Below, in pieces: positions 33,101 to 43,720 of a stretch of 64,000 nt of DNA. The position numbers were made by a program, and so were the translations under genes. Source of the stretch: Ectobius pallidus (taxonomy: Eukaryota; Arthropoda; Insecta; Blattodea; Ectobiidae); assembly GCA_964059195.1 (NCBI GenBank), contig CAXKWD010000006.1:6812530-6876529 (forward strand), read 5' to 3'. Position 1 is the stretch's first letter. Each line of letters starts with the position of its first letter. The notes beneath the pieces are model-generated. The model worked only from the letters and a program-made list of their open reading frames with translations. It had not been told where the DNA came from and ran no database searches.

Positions 33101-33328
33101 TTTTAAACAGAAAAGGGTTTTATTATGTTTATGTTGAGACACTGTAATTTACTGATGTAAGCAGCACACACATTCCTTTCTATCCAAGAAGATTCATATT
33201 ATGCTGAAAAATCAATTCTCCAAAACAATGACCTCCTCATTCTGATATCAACGCAGAAAACGATGAATAGTAGTCCACAGCTGATGTACTGATCTCTGTA
33301 CAAAACGTATCATCGTAAAATATGGACC
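30101..33328. other. AT-rich non-coding interior of the LTR element
   Basis: No open frame of note on either strand. Contains a primer-binding-site-like sequence at 30103-30120, a minisatellite (30825-30990), a C10 run with (CA)n near 31901-31931, and otherwise AT-rich DNA. Confidence 0.6.
30825..30990. repeat. 34-bp minisatellite, five units
   Basis: Units start at 30825, 30859, 30893, 30927 and 30961, consensus GGGACAGAGAAGCCCAACGC followed by CGAAATAAATAAAT. No spacer sequence between units, so this is not a CRISPR array. Confidence 0.93.
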
Positions 33329-33387
33329 CTTAAAAGTATCACATTAACAAACAAATATTTAATAACATATATCCGCCATAACAGTAT

Positions 33388-33530
33388 ATTTTAATTGTAT
33401 ATTTTATAATTAATATTTTAATAATTGTAAATATGTAATATATAAATTTGTTTGTAATTGTTTTGACGCATCCCATAACATGTACATGTTCAGCTGGACT
33501 AAATAAATCTTATCTTATCTTACCTTAACA
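33388..33530 (+). other. LINE-type 3' end with TCTTA repeats
   Basis: Sequence ending ACTAAATAAATCTTATCTTATCTTA looks like a LINE 3' tail with short tandem repeats. The LTR element inserted in it. Confidence 0.45.
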
Positions 33531-33689
33531 GAATCATTAGAATATGGTGACACTTGGGCCTGTGATTTATGTAAAATCGCCGAAAACTTGGAACCACCAA
33601 CCACTACCATAACACTAACTCAGATATGGATACTGAAAACACATCCAATAAAAATCAGACCCAATCTGCATCAACATCTGATAGTTCTC

Positions 33690-34235
33690 TACGAGAAAAC
33701 AAAAATTAACTTATTTGTACCAAGATGCTAGGCCATATATTGTAATTGTTGAATCCAAAGAAGGATCAATATTTCATGCAAACCCCATGAAACTCGAAGG
33801 CTCTTATATGAAACCGAAAAAAATTTACATATACACGATATACGAAAGACAGGCAACAACAAGCTGGAAATAAAGTTCCTATTTCATCATGAAGCTAATG
33901 GTTTCCTGACTTCATCATTTGATGAGAAATTTAACACAATCTCTTACATACCATTTTCTCATGTTCATTCCAAAGGGGTAGTAAAAAATATAGACCTCGA
34001 CATTTCTACTTAAGACATTAAAACTCATGGCCACACACCTGAACAATCCTCAATTAATCATGTCTACCGTTTCAACCGAAAAACTTTAAATGAATCTGGT
34101 CAAATACAGTAGGCGCCAATGACTACAAATCTTACCATCTTCCCTCACTCTATTTTACTATCGGTTTCCAATTGAGAAATATAATGAAAGAATTAAGCAA
34201 TGCTACAATTGTGGAAAATTTGGACACTCCACGTC
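33690..34235 (+). pseudogene. LINE ORF1 (gag-like) fragment with CCHC knuckle
   Basis: Two or three frames give 'YQDARPYIVIVESKEGSIFH', 'FLFHHEANGFLTSSFDEKFN', 'YIPFSHVHSKGVVKNIDLDI', 'HVYRFNRKTLNESGQ' and the zinc knuckle 'CYNCGKFGHSTS'. The order (strand-pairing domain, V.RLNRK motif, CCHC) is that of the first ORF of Jockey/I-like LINEs. Frameshifts and stops are present. A related fragment lies at 39401-39720. Confidence 0.75.
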
Positions 34236-34702
34236 TATATACATATATCCACATATACATTCCTTCCTTCCAATAAACTTCTCATGACGCTGATACTACG
34301 AGAGGGGCGTCACTAAATAACCTTGAAGAAGAAGAAGAAGTAGTTCATTACGGGAGCTTCGACGAAGAAATCAAGTTTTCTGTTAATGGCCACTACCTCA
34401 TATATACATGTTTAAATGCCTCACGAACAAGTCACCAGAAACACTCTCAAGCAACATAGATACTTCTATCCTAACAAACATCTCAATCCACTGTTAAAGC
34501 TAGCATTAATCTTATATTGCATAATAATGTTAGTGCGTAATATTGTAGCTTGTGCAGTTGGTTGCTCAACGTTGCACAACAGTATATCATAATTTCATCG
34601 ACGACGCACCATGACTTGGCAAGAGGCACGCGTCCTGAAGGACCTGCTAGCGTGGGTAGCGAGTTAGTATTCACTGGAAGCCTATGGAGCACGGACCCAT
34701 AG
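34236..34702. other. Spacer, no recognised gene
   Basis: Contains (GAA)n-like repeats near 34325-34340; nothing else recognised. Confidence 0.3.
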
Positions 34703-35026
34703 CAATTGAGGATCGTTTTTTCAAAAGCCGATATCTACATGGATATCTCAGTGCAAGAGGTGACTAAGTGCCATCAAGAAAAGTGCTAATATTTGTGTGT
34801 ATTGACCAGCAAAGATCGTATTTTATCTATGCCAAACATGGCTAGCAGCCAGTACTGTGTCTGTAACTGATACAGCAAGGCTGTTTGTCATGTTTGGCTT
34901 AGATAGAATACGATCTTTGCTGGTCAATACACACAAATATTAACACTTTTCTTGATGGCACTTAGTCACCTCTTGCACTGAGATATCCATGTAGATATCG
35001 GCTTTTGAAAAAACGCTCTTCAATTG
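34703..35026. repeat. Foldback element with ~150-bp inverted arms
   Basis: 34703-34853 and 34876-35026 are reverse complements with only a handful of mismatches over about 150 bp; ends are CAATTGAGGATCG and its inverse. The loop is about 22 bp. The whole would form one long hairpin. No protein, and no clear target duplication. Confidence 0.92.
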
Positions 35027-35075
35027 TACTCCGGTTTATCGCCTGTTTTACAGTTATCAAAGCAGAATCACTTAA

Positions 35076-38000
35076 GGGGGTAGGTACAGCTTAACAACAC
35101 CTTCAAAAAATCAATTTTTCAAATTATTTTTTATTTAATACATCAATCATTTAAGTTCATTTTGGTAAAAGAATTATTTAAATATCTGTAATGGTTTAAA
35201 AGTTATGATTTAAATACCAAGCCGCGTGCTTGGCTAAAGCAGCTGTCAGTAGTGAGCGGCACGCCCACTCTTAAGGTATCTTTATACGTTTCAATTGAAA
35301 ATCTGCATTTTTTAAACAGGATTTCTGATTTTTTTTAGAGTGAATCAGATATCATTCAACTAAGTTAATGCTATATTAGTTAACCAAAAAACAATATTAT
35401 TGTGGCCTAAAAAAATTATTTTGAAAAATAAACATGCAAATTTTTAAAAAATTCTGGTTTGCTTAAAAGACATGCAAACTATGTGTAAAAATTATGTGAT
35501 GATTCCTCATAATGTAGGTTAGATCCTGAACCTAAGTTATTGCTAGCATGCCCTACAATAAATAAGAAAAAAAAATTCTTAGAACTTTGGCGGGTGAAAA
35601 AAATTATTCATTGTTCCTTTTAAACTCCTCACAGCTTCAATTCTTAACATATTCTTAACCATTTTGGTTCAGGCTCTGATTGGTTTTACTGGCTTTCATT
35701 TGGTGCAAGAATGAAGCCTCTAGCCCAGTTCTAAGTGTTTTTATCTTTTTTTGAATCCTAAAAAATTGCGAGAAATAAAGTTTTGAGTAAAGGGGAATTG
35801 AAGTTTACGGATACTTTTTAAACTTAATATTCCTATTTGGAACTTTCAAAATGCCCCTGCAGCATAGGAACTTGATATTGGACTGCCATCTATTAGAGGA
35901 AGGCAGTACTACATCCTCAGCAGCTATGAAAAATATTACAGCTAGAATGGAAAGGAAATTTTAAAAAGATCAGACAGAATATGAAGAACAATGCCATTAC
36001 CTTTTCAGGCCAAGAAGGCTTGCGCCAACCCTTTAAATACATTTATGACCTATTAACCCAAACAAATTTAACATTTTCTGAAAATAGAGACTTCAATCTT
36101 TTATTCTAATATAATTTATTTTTTTTGGAAATTTGTAAAAAAATTTCATTTCAAGCGTATATAGATACCTTAACAATTTTTACGTATTTTGCATCATTTT
36201 AAAAAGATTTTGGTACGTTTGAATTCGTTTGGACGCGGATATTCTCATACATGAAATGCGCATTGGTTTGGAGGTTAAATTTCTCATACTGCCGCCATTT
36301 CCTTAGCTGTGCATCAGCTGATTTGTGTTTACAACAGTCACAAGTTGGTTTTGCTATTGTGTTTTCATTATAGTGTACAGCAATCTGTAATATGGGCAAT
36401 AAAAAGTATATAAGTAAGAAGAAAAAAGCTTTTCATGGGAATCAGCACACAAAAGCGGTGTTCTTTGTGAAAAGAAATTGCAATGTGCTTCTAAAAGGAA
36501 ATTAACATCTACTACTGAGGAGGTACCAATTAGGCCTGCAAGTGATCAGTGTACAGGAAATGTTTTCATTGATCTGGAAGTAATGAAAAGTGAATTAGAG
36601 AAATGTCTTCGTTGTGAATGTGGGGGATTAATTAACCTAACTGTAAACAATGTGTCAGGGTTAGGGTTCAAATTAAACATAATATGTGAAAAGTGTGAAG
36701 AAATTGGCTCATTTTGTAATAGCCCCATGTCAGGTAGCAAAAACAATGTATACACAATAAATAAAAGGGCAGTTTATTCCATGAGGTGTATAGGACAAGG
36801 CCTAGCAGGCCTAAAAGTCTTTTGTGGCCTAATGAACATGAGACCACCAGTTCAGAGACCAACATATAATATAATTAATAATCATATTGAAAGTGCCACA
36901 AAACTTGTCAAAAAGGAGTCGCTGTCCTTGGCTGTCACAGAAGAGATTTCTCTCAACAACAGTAAAGATCTGTCAGTGTCATGTGATGGCACGTGGCTTA
37001 CAAGGGGGCACTCATCACAGCATGGTGTTTGTACTGTTATTGGCAGCAAATCTGGTAAAGTAATCGACACCAAAGTTTTGTTGACTCACTGCAAAGCCTG
37101 CGAACTGTGGGAAGGCAAAGAAAATTCACCAGAGCATGCAGAATGGTTAGAGGAACATGAAGGTGAATGTTCCATCAACCATAAAGGAACACCAGGGGGA
37201 ATGGAAGTTGAGGGAATGAAAAAAATATTTGCCCGCTCTGAGGTTAAGCATGGGGTGAGATACACACAATACATTGGTGACGGTGACACAAGGTCATATA
37301 AAGCAGTGTCAGAATTGAATCCATATGGCCCAAATGTTCCCATTGTAAAAATTGAATGTGTTGGGCATGTCCAAAAGCGCATGAGTACCCATCTCAGAAA
37401 TAAAAAGACTGAGTTTAAAGGGAAGAAACTTTCAGATGGTAAGCCGCTGTCAGGGAAAAATCGACTGACCAATGCTGCCATAAACACACTAACTTGCTAT
37501 TATGGGAATGCCATAAGAAAAATCCCACATCAGTAAGTGATATGAGGATTGCAATTTGGGCCATATGGTACCACAAAAGTTCAACTGACACGAAGCCCCT
37601 GCATACCTTTTGTCCCAAAGGGGAGAGTTCATGGTGCCCTTACCAGCGAGCAGTTAGTTTAGGGACTGTGAGCTCTTACAGGCATAAGAATACATTGCCA
37701 ATGCCTGTGATGGAAGCAATTAAACCTGTCTTCAAGAAGCTAGTTGCTACAGAGCTAATTACCAGGTGTCTAGGTGGCTTTACGCAAAATCCCAATGAAT
37801 CGCTGAACTCCAAAATTTGGAAAATTTGCCCTAAAACAGGATTTTGTGGGAAGACTATAGTGAAAATTGCCACAAATGAAGCTGTCATAACTTTCAATGA
37901 TGGCATGAAAGGCAGATTGAAAGTGCTGAGTGAAATGGGGATTGTGCCTGGAAAATTTTGTGAGTGTGCCATGAAAATAGAGGACTCGTACCGGATCAAG

Positions 38001-38722
38001 TCTGCAGAAAAAAGGGCATTAACACGTACCAAAGAGGCAAGACAATGCAGAAAGAGACTTAAATTAGTGGCTGCAGCTGAGAAATCAACCAAGGAAGGAA
38101 CAACATATGCCCCTGGAGGATTTTAGTCAGTCACCCAGGATGGAAAGGTACAAAATTTGATATTGTATTTTTAAAGCTCATTTCCCGTAAACTACATTTT
38201 TTAAAGCTTGATTTGAGATAATTCAGAAACTACTGAACAGATTCGAATGAAATTTTTTTGTGCATGCTAACATACACATTATCTAGGGAAATGACCAGAA
38301 TTGTGTCAATCTGTTTGATATATTTTCTGATAAAAAATAAATTGTAGTCAAAATTCCTAGGAAAAGTCTTATGTAGGCTTAAAAGATAAATGAAAAATAT
38401 TTATTCTCATAGAGATCTGATTCTGGTCATTTCCCTAGAATTAACTTTAAGCTTCAAAATGAAAAAAACAGAATTTCAATATCTTGAAAATTAGTCTAGT
38501 TATTACTGATAATCTCAATTCAAGTATAGCGAGTAGCCACCATTTTGAATATTTAAATTAAGCACTTAACTTCATGTTAGGAAGTTGAAAATTGAATCAT
38601 TATATTTAAGAAGCATAACATTTTTAATTTCTAAAATATTAATTTTGTATTATTTATATAAGATGAGAAAAAAAATATTGAATATCACTAATTTTTTAGT
38701 CACCAAAGCTGTACCTACCCCC
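35076..38722 (+). mobile_element. Kolobok-type DNA transposon, TTAA target duplication
   Basis: Ends GGGGGTAGGTACAGCTT and AAGCTGTACCTACCCCC are exact inverted repeats. TTAA flanks both sides (35072-35075, 38723-38726). TTAA duplication is known for Kolobok and piggyBac; the encoded protein (36392-38126) is not piggyBac but the 'Mutator-like transposase domain' family that I associate with Kolobok. 3,647 bp, single gene, 5' and 3' non-coding flanks of about 1.3 and 0.6 kb. Confidence 0.9.
36392..38126 (+). pseudogene. Kolobok-type transposase, two frameshifts
   Basis: Starts at ATG 36392 ('MGNKKYIS...HGNQHTK'), shifts frame near 36475, runs open to 37536, then shifts again. Cys pairs (CRCEC, CEKC) near the N-terminus suggest zinc binding. 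'LSVSCDGTWLTRGHSSQHGV' and 'YIGDGDTRSYKAV' carry likely catalytic aspartates; then come 'KIECVGHVQKRMSTHLR', 'IAIWAIWYHKSSTD', 'FCPKGESSWC', and 'TQNPNESLNSKIWKICPKTG', the usual ending block. The second break is a one-base loss in an A run (about 37517-37522): the other frame continues without losing any residue. The first break is near a similar A-rich run. The lack of stops elsewhere means the copy is young or the breaks are sequence errors. Confidence 0.9.
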
Positions 38723-38726
38723 TTAA

Positions 38727-39180
38727 CGTGAACTTGTAACTGTTAAACTATTCAGTATTTACATAATAAGTGTTAACAGTGTTTTTAAGAGTATATTATA
38801 ATCAGTGTAACAGTTAAGAATAGAATATCATATATAACCAAGAGCACCACGCAACATCATTGAACGTGTGACCATATCAAGATCCCATGTCTTTGTTCAT
38901 CACTTTATATACACATACTACGTATCATTCCAATATACAGTCCACTAATCATAAACCTTTTGGAAATCCTGATTTCCAACCTAAATCCCAAGATCCTTAC
39001 ATGGTCCTCGCAAACCGGAATTATTAATTTAATTCACCGCCATTTTAAATGGTGATAAGGGCCTGATATCCTTTCCAAACAATTTATGGTCCACCGTCCG
39101 GACATCTATCTACCACCACAAATACTTCTATCCTAACAGCCCAGTGTACAGGCTCCTAACAGAGCAGTTCACATTGACGC
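38727..39180. other. Spacer, probably degraded LINE
   Basis: No clear coding signal; direct repeats such as 'AATACTTCTATCCTAAC' recur (34452, 39121 regions), suggesting LINE-derived sequence. Confidence 0.35.
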
Positions 39181-39193
39181 CGGACCTTACTTC

Positions 39194-39387
39194 ATTGATA
39201 AATTTCATTTTGTTCCTCTAGTGCTGATAATACGTTTTTAATTATGAATTATTTTCCACCTTCAAGCACTAGTATTTTATCTACAGGTACAAAAAACTGT
39301 CTAGAAATTCTCCGTCAGCACCCTATTATTGCAATATCAATATAAAATACTAGTGCTTGAAGGTGGAAAATAATTCATAATTAAAAA
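39194..39387. mobile_element. 194-bp insert with 47-bp hairpin arms and 13-bp target duplication
   Basis: Flanked by a perfect direct repeat CGGACCTTACTTC (39181-39193, 39388-39400). Inside, 39232-39278 and 39341-39387 are exact 47-bp inverted repeats around a 62-bp loop, the right arm ending exactly at the duplication. The arms are not symmetric with the left boundary, so this is not a simple TIR element. Confidence 0.75.
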
Positions 39388-39400
39388 CGGACCTTACTTC

Positions 39401-39720
39401 GTATCGATTAAGCAGACGGGTAATGACATTGGTTGCATTCACCCTATGAAGCATATTATGATACACAAATTGACTTTCATTTCCAAACAATGCATGCAGC
39501 CAAAGCTTTCCTTTCTTCTGAGTTTGACAACATACAACATACAGACTCATTAATTCCTAATTACAAAATAGTTAATGCGGGAGTGATCAGGGAGTTGACA
39601 CTTGTGTCATCCCCGAAGAAATCCAGAATGATGCCATGGTCAATGAAGGATATCAGATAACCAACGTGTACTGTTTCAACAGACGAGTCAGGAACGACCA
39701 GGGTAACATATCCTATACCC
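39401..39720 (+). pseudogene. LINE ORF1 fragment
   Basis: Reads 'YDTQIDFHFQTMHAAKAFLS', 'DSLIPNYKIVNAGVIRE', and in another frame 'ITNVYCFNRRVRNDQGNISY', resembling the strand-pairing and V.RLNRR region of LINE first ORFs (compare 33690-34235). Frameshifted and without the zinc knuckle. Confidence 0.55.
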
Positions 39721-40379
39721 CTAAGCACACAGATGCTATACATCAGCATGCTTTACGTGCATCAGGCCAAACATACATATGGAAGAACGCTTTCAACCCC
39801 TTGTACGAGCCACTAGACTTTACGGAATTTGGTTATGAAAAAAAAAAATAGCAATGAAGTTCTACCGAAGTATTTTACAAAAAGGCAGTGCCTGATTACA
39901 TAGTAACACCGTGCAATTGCAGGTCTCATTTAGTCGCAGTTGTAAAAAAGAAGCAAATGAACTGTATACCATCATGTGTGTGTATTGCCGAGGACTGCAA
40001 AAACGTATTTTATGTTTGAAACTGAATAAAATATATGTACTAGGAACGTATATAATACATTTGAAAAGTTGTTAAACCAATTGTAAATAGTTATATTTTC
40101 CAGTAAATCAGTTTAACGAATATTAAAAAAAAAGCACTTTGCACTTAAATAACTTGCAAAGGGTAGAAGACCAAGAATAAAAATTTACCCAACATGATTC
40201 GAAGGGCAACATAGCAAACTGTTGTTCGAGAGGCTATGTGTTAACAGCAAGGTGGTCATTTCGAAGATTTGTTAAGATTTAATGTAATGACTATAGTACA
40301 ACTTGGAAATTTTCTAAGTCCAATAATACTTCTATTGTGGATGTAACCGGAGAAGCTTGTTTCCAAAACCTGCTAAAGG
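39721..40379. other. AT-rich spacer
   Basis: No recognised gene or repeat end. Confidence 0.3.
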
Positions 40380-40625
40380 ACATTTTTTTTCGAAACTGAG
40401 ATATGGACATCATTTTGTTCATCTTTACCTGTAGATTTTATTTCAAGATTTTATTTCAATATTTAATTATTTCCAAAACATTTAAAATTACAGTTTGTTT
40501 CCAAAAACTATTTCCTTCAACAATTTATTTCCAATACATGCTAAAATTAGTTTATTTACAAAACATGCTAAAACTATATTTTTATGGGAGTATTCTGTTA
40601 TTCATTTCCAAAATATACTGAAATC
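40380..40625. repeat. Degenerate minisatellite of TTTCCAAAACATGCTAAAA-type units
   Basis: The phrase TTTCCAAAA..(T)GCTAAAA recurs at irregular 30-45-bp spacing about six times. Not coding. Confidence 0.6.
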
Positions 40626-41111
40626 TGAATATTTGTCAGTGTTGTGATTCGTATAAATACTTGCTAAAAATCTATGGCAACTAATATAAAGAATTTGAAA
40701 TTTATATTTTTGCTTTAATATTATTTACATTGTTGTCAGTGTAAAATGTTCGTTCACCTATTCACAGCTAACTGTAGTTTGTGGATTTTATGCTTAACTA
40801 TGCTTAACATTACTTATGCAAGTAATTATTTTTGGCTGAGATTTCAAGTATTGACATACTTATGTTTAAGTATGTTTAAGTATGTCAGAGGATAGTGATT
40901 TAGAACTTGCTGATCATCCCATGAAAGCTAATGGAATACCCAAGGAAACGAAAATGATGCCCCGAAAGTTGAAAAAAAAAAAAAAAAACTCAAGATAAAG
41001 TAAGAAAGCATGCTTTGAAAGACAAAGGTTATAATATTGCCTGCTTTCATAAAAGTGAATCCATTCCATTAATTCCATTTTTAACCCTGCTTATATTTCA
41101 AGTGACTGCAG
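40626..41111. other. Spacer; short ORF start, otherwise nothing
   Basis: Near 40881 'MSEDSDLELADHPMKANGIP' opens a short acidic frame that ends in an A run; it may belong with the zinc-finger tail at 41560-41760. TATGTTTAAG is tandemly repeated near 40860. Confidence 0.3.
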
Positions 41112-41300
41112 GCGTGGTCTTGTGGTTAGCGTCGCTGACTACGGATCTGTCTGCCCGTGTTTGATCCCTGGTACCTCCTCAGATCTTTCTGCGGTAGGGA
41201 GGTCTGGTAAGGGTGCACTCAGCCTCGTGATTCAAATCGAGGAGCTACTTGATAGAGAAGTAGCAATATCACAGCTGGGTTTAGAAAACCCGGAAACATA
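41112..41300 (+). mobile_element. SINE family 1, 5' (tRNA-like head) copy
   Basis: GGCGTGGTCTTGTGGTTAGC begins a tRNA-like head (A-box-like GTGGTTAGCG, B box GTTTGATCCC), followed by the family body ('GTGCACTCAGCCTCGTGATT', 'GAGGAGCTACTTGATAGAGA'). It matches the 5' half of 5480-5752 (minus) and stops at about 41300, so it is 3'-truncated. Confidence 0.75.
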
Positions 41301-41764
41301 CCATTCAACCCAGAAGCAATCGCCCCATCAAACTTAACGGAACGTCCATTACAACAAGAGTTTCAAGTGTTGCCTACTCCAAGCACTTCAGGAGTTGAAG
41401 GCCTCCTCCAACTACGAGGAGTAAGCAACCGACGGGACGCAGGAACAATAGTGCCACACTCCACCAGATGAAAAGCAAGATCGTCACCGCGGTCGGCCAA
41501 GGAAAATTATTCCTGAGGAACAGTCTCCAGGACCTTCAGGAGTGGAGGCCATTACAACAAACAAGTGAAGACTTGAAAGGTGGAACTGCATATTCACAAG
41601 ATGTCAATCGCAGGACAGGAGCAAAATGGATTCAGTGTAGCTTTTGCAGGCACCCATTCCATGAAAAACATCAAATGCAGACAACGACGTGTACATGTGT
41701 GATGATTGTTGTGCAGATGACTAAGAGTGAAAACGGTTTTCATTTACCTGGTACCAAAAATTAA
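41301..41764 (+). pseudogene. Possible transposase C-terminal tail with zinc-binding Cys/His pairs
   Basis: Within 41468-41764 the frame contains 'KWIQCSFCRHPFHEKHQMQT', and in another frame 'DDVYMCDDCC'-like sequence: a PHD-like C2H pair that closes many pogo/Tigger-type transposases. The proline-rich stretch before it fits such tails. No catalytic domain is present; family assignment is weak. Confidence 0.35.
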
Positions 41765-41777
41765 TATAAATAGACGT

Positions 41778-41874
41778 CACCAAATTACCTACCCACTATC
41801 ACCAAATAACCTAATACCATCACCAAATTACCTACCCACTATCACCAAATAACCTAATACCATCACCAAATTAC
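41778..41874. repeat. 43-bp tandem repeat, 2.3 units
   Basis: Units at 41778, 41821 and 41864 (partial), beginning CACCAAATTACCTACCCACT. Each unit is itself two related halves (CACCAAATTACC / CACCAAATAACC). Confidence 0.92.
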
Positions 41875-42048
41875 CTTCCCTTTCAGTGTTGTCTTTAAAA
41901 ATTTATATATCAAAGTGGGTGTGTACTAATTTAGTAATATAGTGATTTATCCCGGTTATCAGACCCAACTTCCACCATTGTCAATGCACGCTGCATCTGC
42001 TCATAACATGGCATGTTTTAAATAACAATAGCTTATTTCCCCACAATA

Positions 42049-42640
42049 ATGCACAGGTTGAAATTAAAACTCCCGACGATGCCAGAATTTACAGCTATCT
42101 TATCAGGGCATGGAAAAACAAAATCTTATCTCCACCGGTTCCACATCATAGACAACCCAACATGTACATGCCATAGAGAACATCAAACAGTGGATCATCT
42201 CATCTACGAATGTCATAGAGCTAATCTTGTAAAAGAGATAACAATAAATGGAGGCATCTGGCCTCTAACAAAAGAAGCTCTAGTATCACGGCACCTCAGG
42301 GCATTCAAAAACTACATCCAAACTATAGACTTTTAGATAGCAGTAGAAAAGAAATGTACAACTCCAATTAGATCTTAACAAGGTTAGCAATTGTAAATAA
42401 TAATATATGGAAAACGATCTAATTGTAATAATACAATTAAGTTAGGTACATTAACATAGGTAACATACATCATAGGCAAAAACATGTAGAGTATATACTA
42501 TACAAGAATGAAAATGCTAGAATAAGTACATACAAAAACAAAAGTAGTTCATACAAATACTGTATCTGGTAAAGAATGCATGTAGAGTTAAACTGTAATG
42601 GGACATGCTGTTTATTTGCTTAATAAATTAATTTTTTTTT
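42049..42640 (+). pseudogene. LINE C-terminal end with CCHC zinc knuckle and 3' UTR
   Basis: An open frame to 42336 encodes 'LKLPTMPEFTAILSGHGKTK', 'YLHRFHIIDNPTCTCHREHQ' and 'TVDHLIYECHR', the C-terminal CCHC of I/R1/Jockey-like LINEs, then 'AFKNYIQTIDF' and a stop. A 3' untranslated stretch runs to an AT-rich end near 42640. 5'-truncated. Confidence 0.8.
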
Positions 42641-42649
42641 AAATATCTC

Positions 42650-43720
42650 CACCCGCCTAGGTAATATTCATCAAGAGAATACTAGACTTGACCTTATTAT
42701 TGCCCCCACACCTTTAATTCCTGTCATTCGAATCCACCAATAAACGATACCTGTAGTAGTGACCACTTCCTACTACAAATCTATCTATCTAGCGCTACCA
42801 CTGTCTCAAACTCCAAGTTTACAAAACACCGTACAGGAAAACATTTCACTGCCTATATTACTGATCACCTGACGATATCTCCTACCGAGACCTTGAAAAT
42901 CTCATCACATCCTACCTAAACCAACACCATCCATTTTCCTGCACACCCAGACATCCTCCAAAGAAATTGAGGACTTTCAAGAGGTGATTAGGAGTGAACA
43001 TTAATGTAAAGATTTCTTTCATGTTGGGTGCAGCAAGGCGTTCAAGGGAAAATACGTATCCAATGGTAAGAACAAAGATAAAAGATGGATTTGTGGAAGA
43101 AAAGATTGTGAGGATAGAAATCACAGTGGTGGCAGCGTAATAAGTATGATTTCTAATTTAAAGACAGATTTCATCCAAAGTGGATGACATTATTGCAGAA
43201 AACCGTAACCTAAGTTATAGGTAACTGAAGTTTTGAAAGGAAATAAAGAAATGAAAGAATCCATGCACTTCTTCAATGAAGAATTTGAAGCAATGAAGAA
43301 GGAAATGAAACTTTTGGTTGAAGGACAAATGGACAAAAGTAAAGGGATTCAAGAAGTTGAAGAACTTAAACAGTATTCCAGAAGAAATAACGTAGAAGCT
43401 GATAGTATTCCAGAAGCTCAAAGCGAAGATATTTATGAAACAATATCAAACCTAGGCAAAACTTTGGATGTTAGCTTAGATACGTGTCACATAGGTTTTG
43501 CACAGAGACTTCCAAGCTACAAACCAGAGATGCCCAGACATCCTCTGTGGTGGAACCATCATTATGCTGCAGGCGTCACGTTGAGAAGGGCCGTTCTCCG
43601 TCAATACCGTCAAAACCCTCCTAATACATATAACGCATTCAAACTTCAAGAGGCCAGGACTAAACAGATACTCAACAAGGGCAAACAAAGTCTCGAAACA
43701 ATATTGCACAAACATTAATC
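42650..43720 (+). pseudogene. LINE endonuclease to RT linker, interrupted by a 574-bp insert
   Basis: From about 42650 broken frames read as the C-terminal half of an APE-type LINE endonuclease ('TRLDLIIAPTPLIPVIRI', 'DTCSSDHFLLQIYLSS', where SDHF is the catalytic SDH). After the insert the frame gives 'RHPLWWNHHYAAGVTLRRAV' and 'TYNAFKLQEARTKQILNKGK', the PWW region between endonuclease and RT. Removing 42959-43532 with one copy of the 13-bp duplication joins the two parts in one continuous frame. The RT itself is not present downstream. Confidence 0.75.
42959..43532 (+). mobile_element. 574-bp insert: internal piece of a LINE ORF1 with 13-bp target duplication
   Basis: Flanked by a perfect direct repeat CCCAGACATCCTC (42946-42958, 43533-43545). 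The insert is the middle of another LINE's first ORF, sense to the host fragment: a PHD-like finger ('KRWICGRKDCEDRN' in one frame), a coiled-coil stretch ('FNEEFEAMKKEMKLLVEGQM'), then 'QYSRRNNVEADSIPEA' and 'GKTLDVSLDTCHIGFAQRLP', the strand-pairing domain start. It lacks both the mRNA 5' end and any poly(A), so it is truncated at both ends yet has a clean target duplication. Confidence 0.8.

Larger units (their letters stand above)
29592..33383 (+). mobile_element. Non-coding LTR element with a 55-bp remnant 3' LTR
   Basis: The 5' LTR 29592-30100 has termini TGTTGTGG...CCATAACA, which are inverted repeats of each other. GTAT flanks both ends (29588-29591, 33384-33387). A primer-binding-site-like TGGTGGAGGCGCCGGGTA begins two bases after the LTR (30103). 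At the right end only the last 55 bp of the LTR are present (33329-33383), identical to 30046-30100. The 3.2-kb interior is very AT-rich and has no gag or pol; it holds a 34-bp minisatellite. This fits a large non-coding (LARD-like) element that lost most of its 3' LTR. Confidence 0.8.

Noticed and set aside
36546..38092. Minus-strand ORFs opposite the Kolobok transposase
   Set aside because: Antisense shadows; the plus strand shows the conserved motifs.
39232..39387. Standard TIR transposon
   Set aside because: The left arm is 38 bp inside the left duplication, so the inverted arms are not terminal.
41112..41185. Possible tRNA gene
   Set aside because: Same family-1 SINE head; stems do not pair fully.
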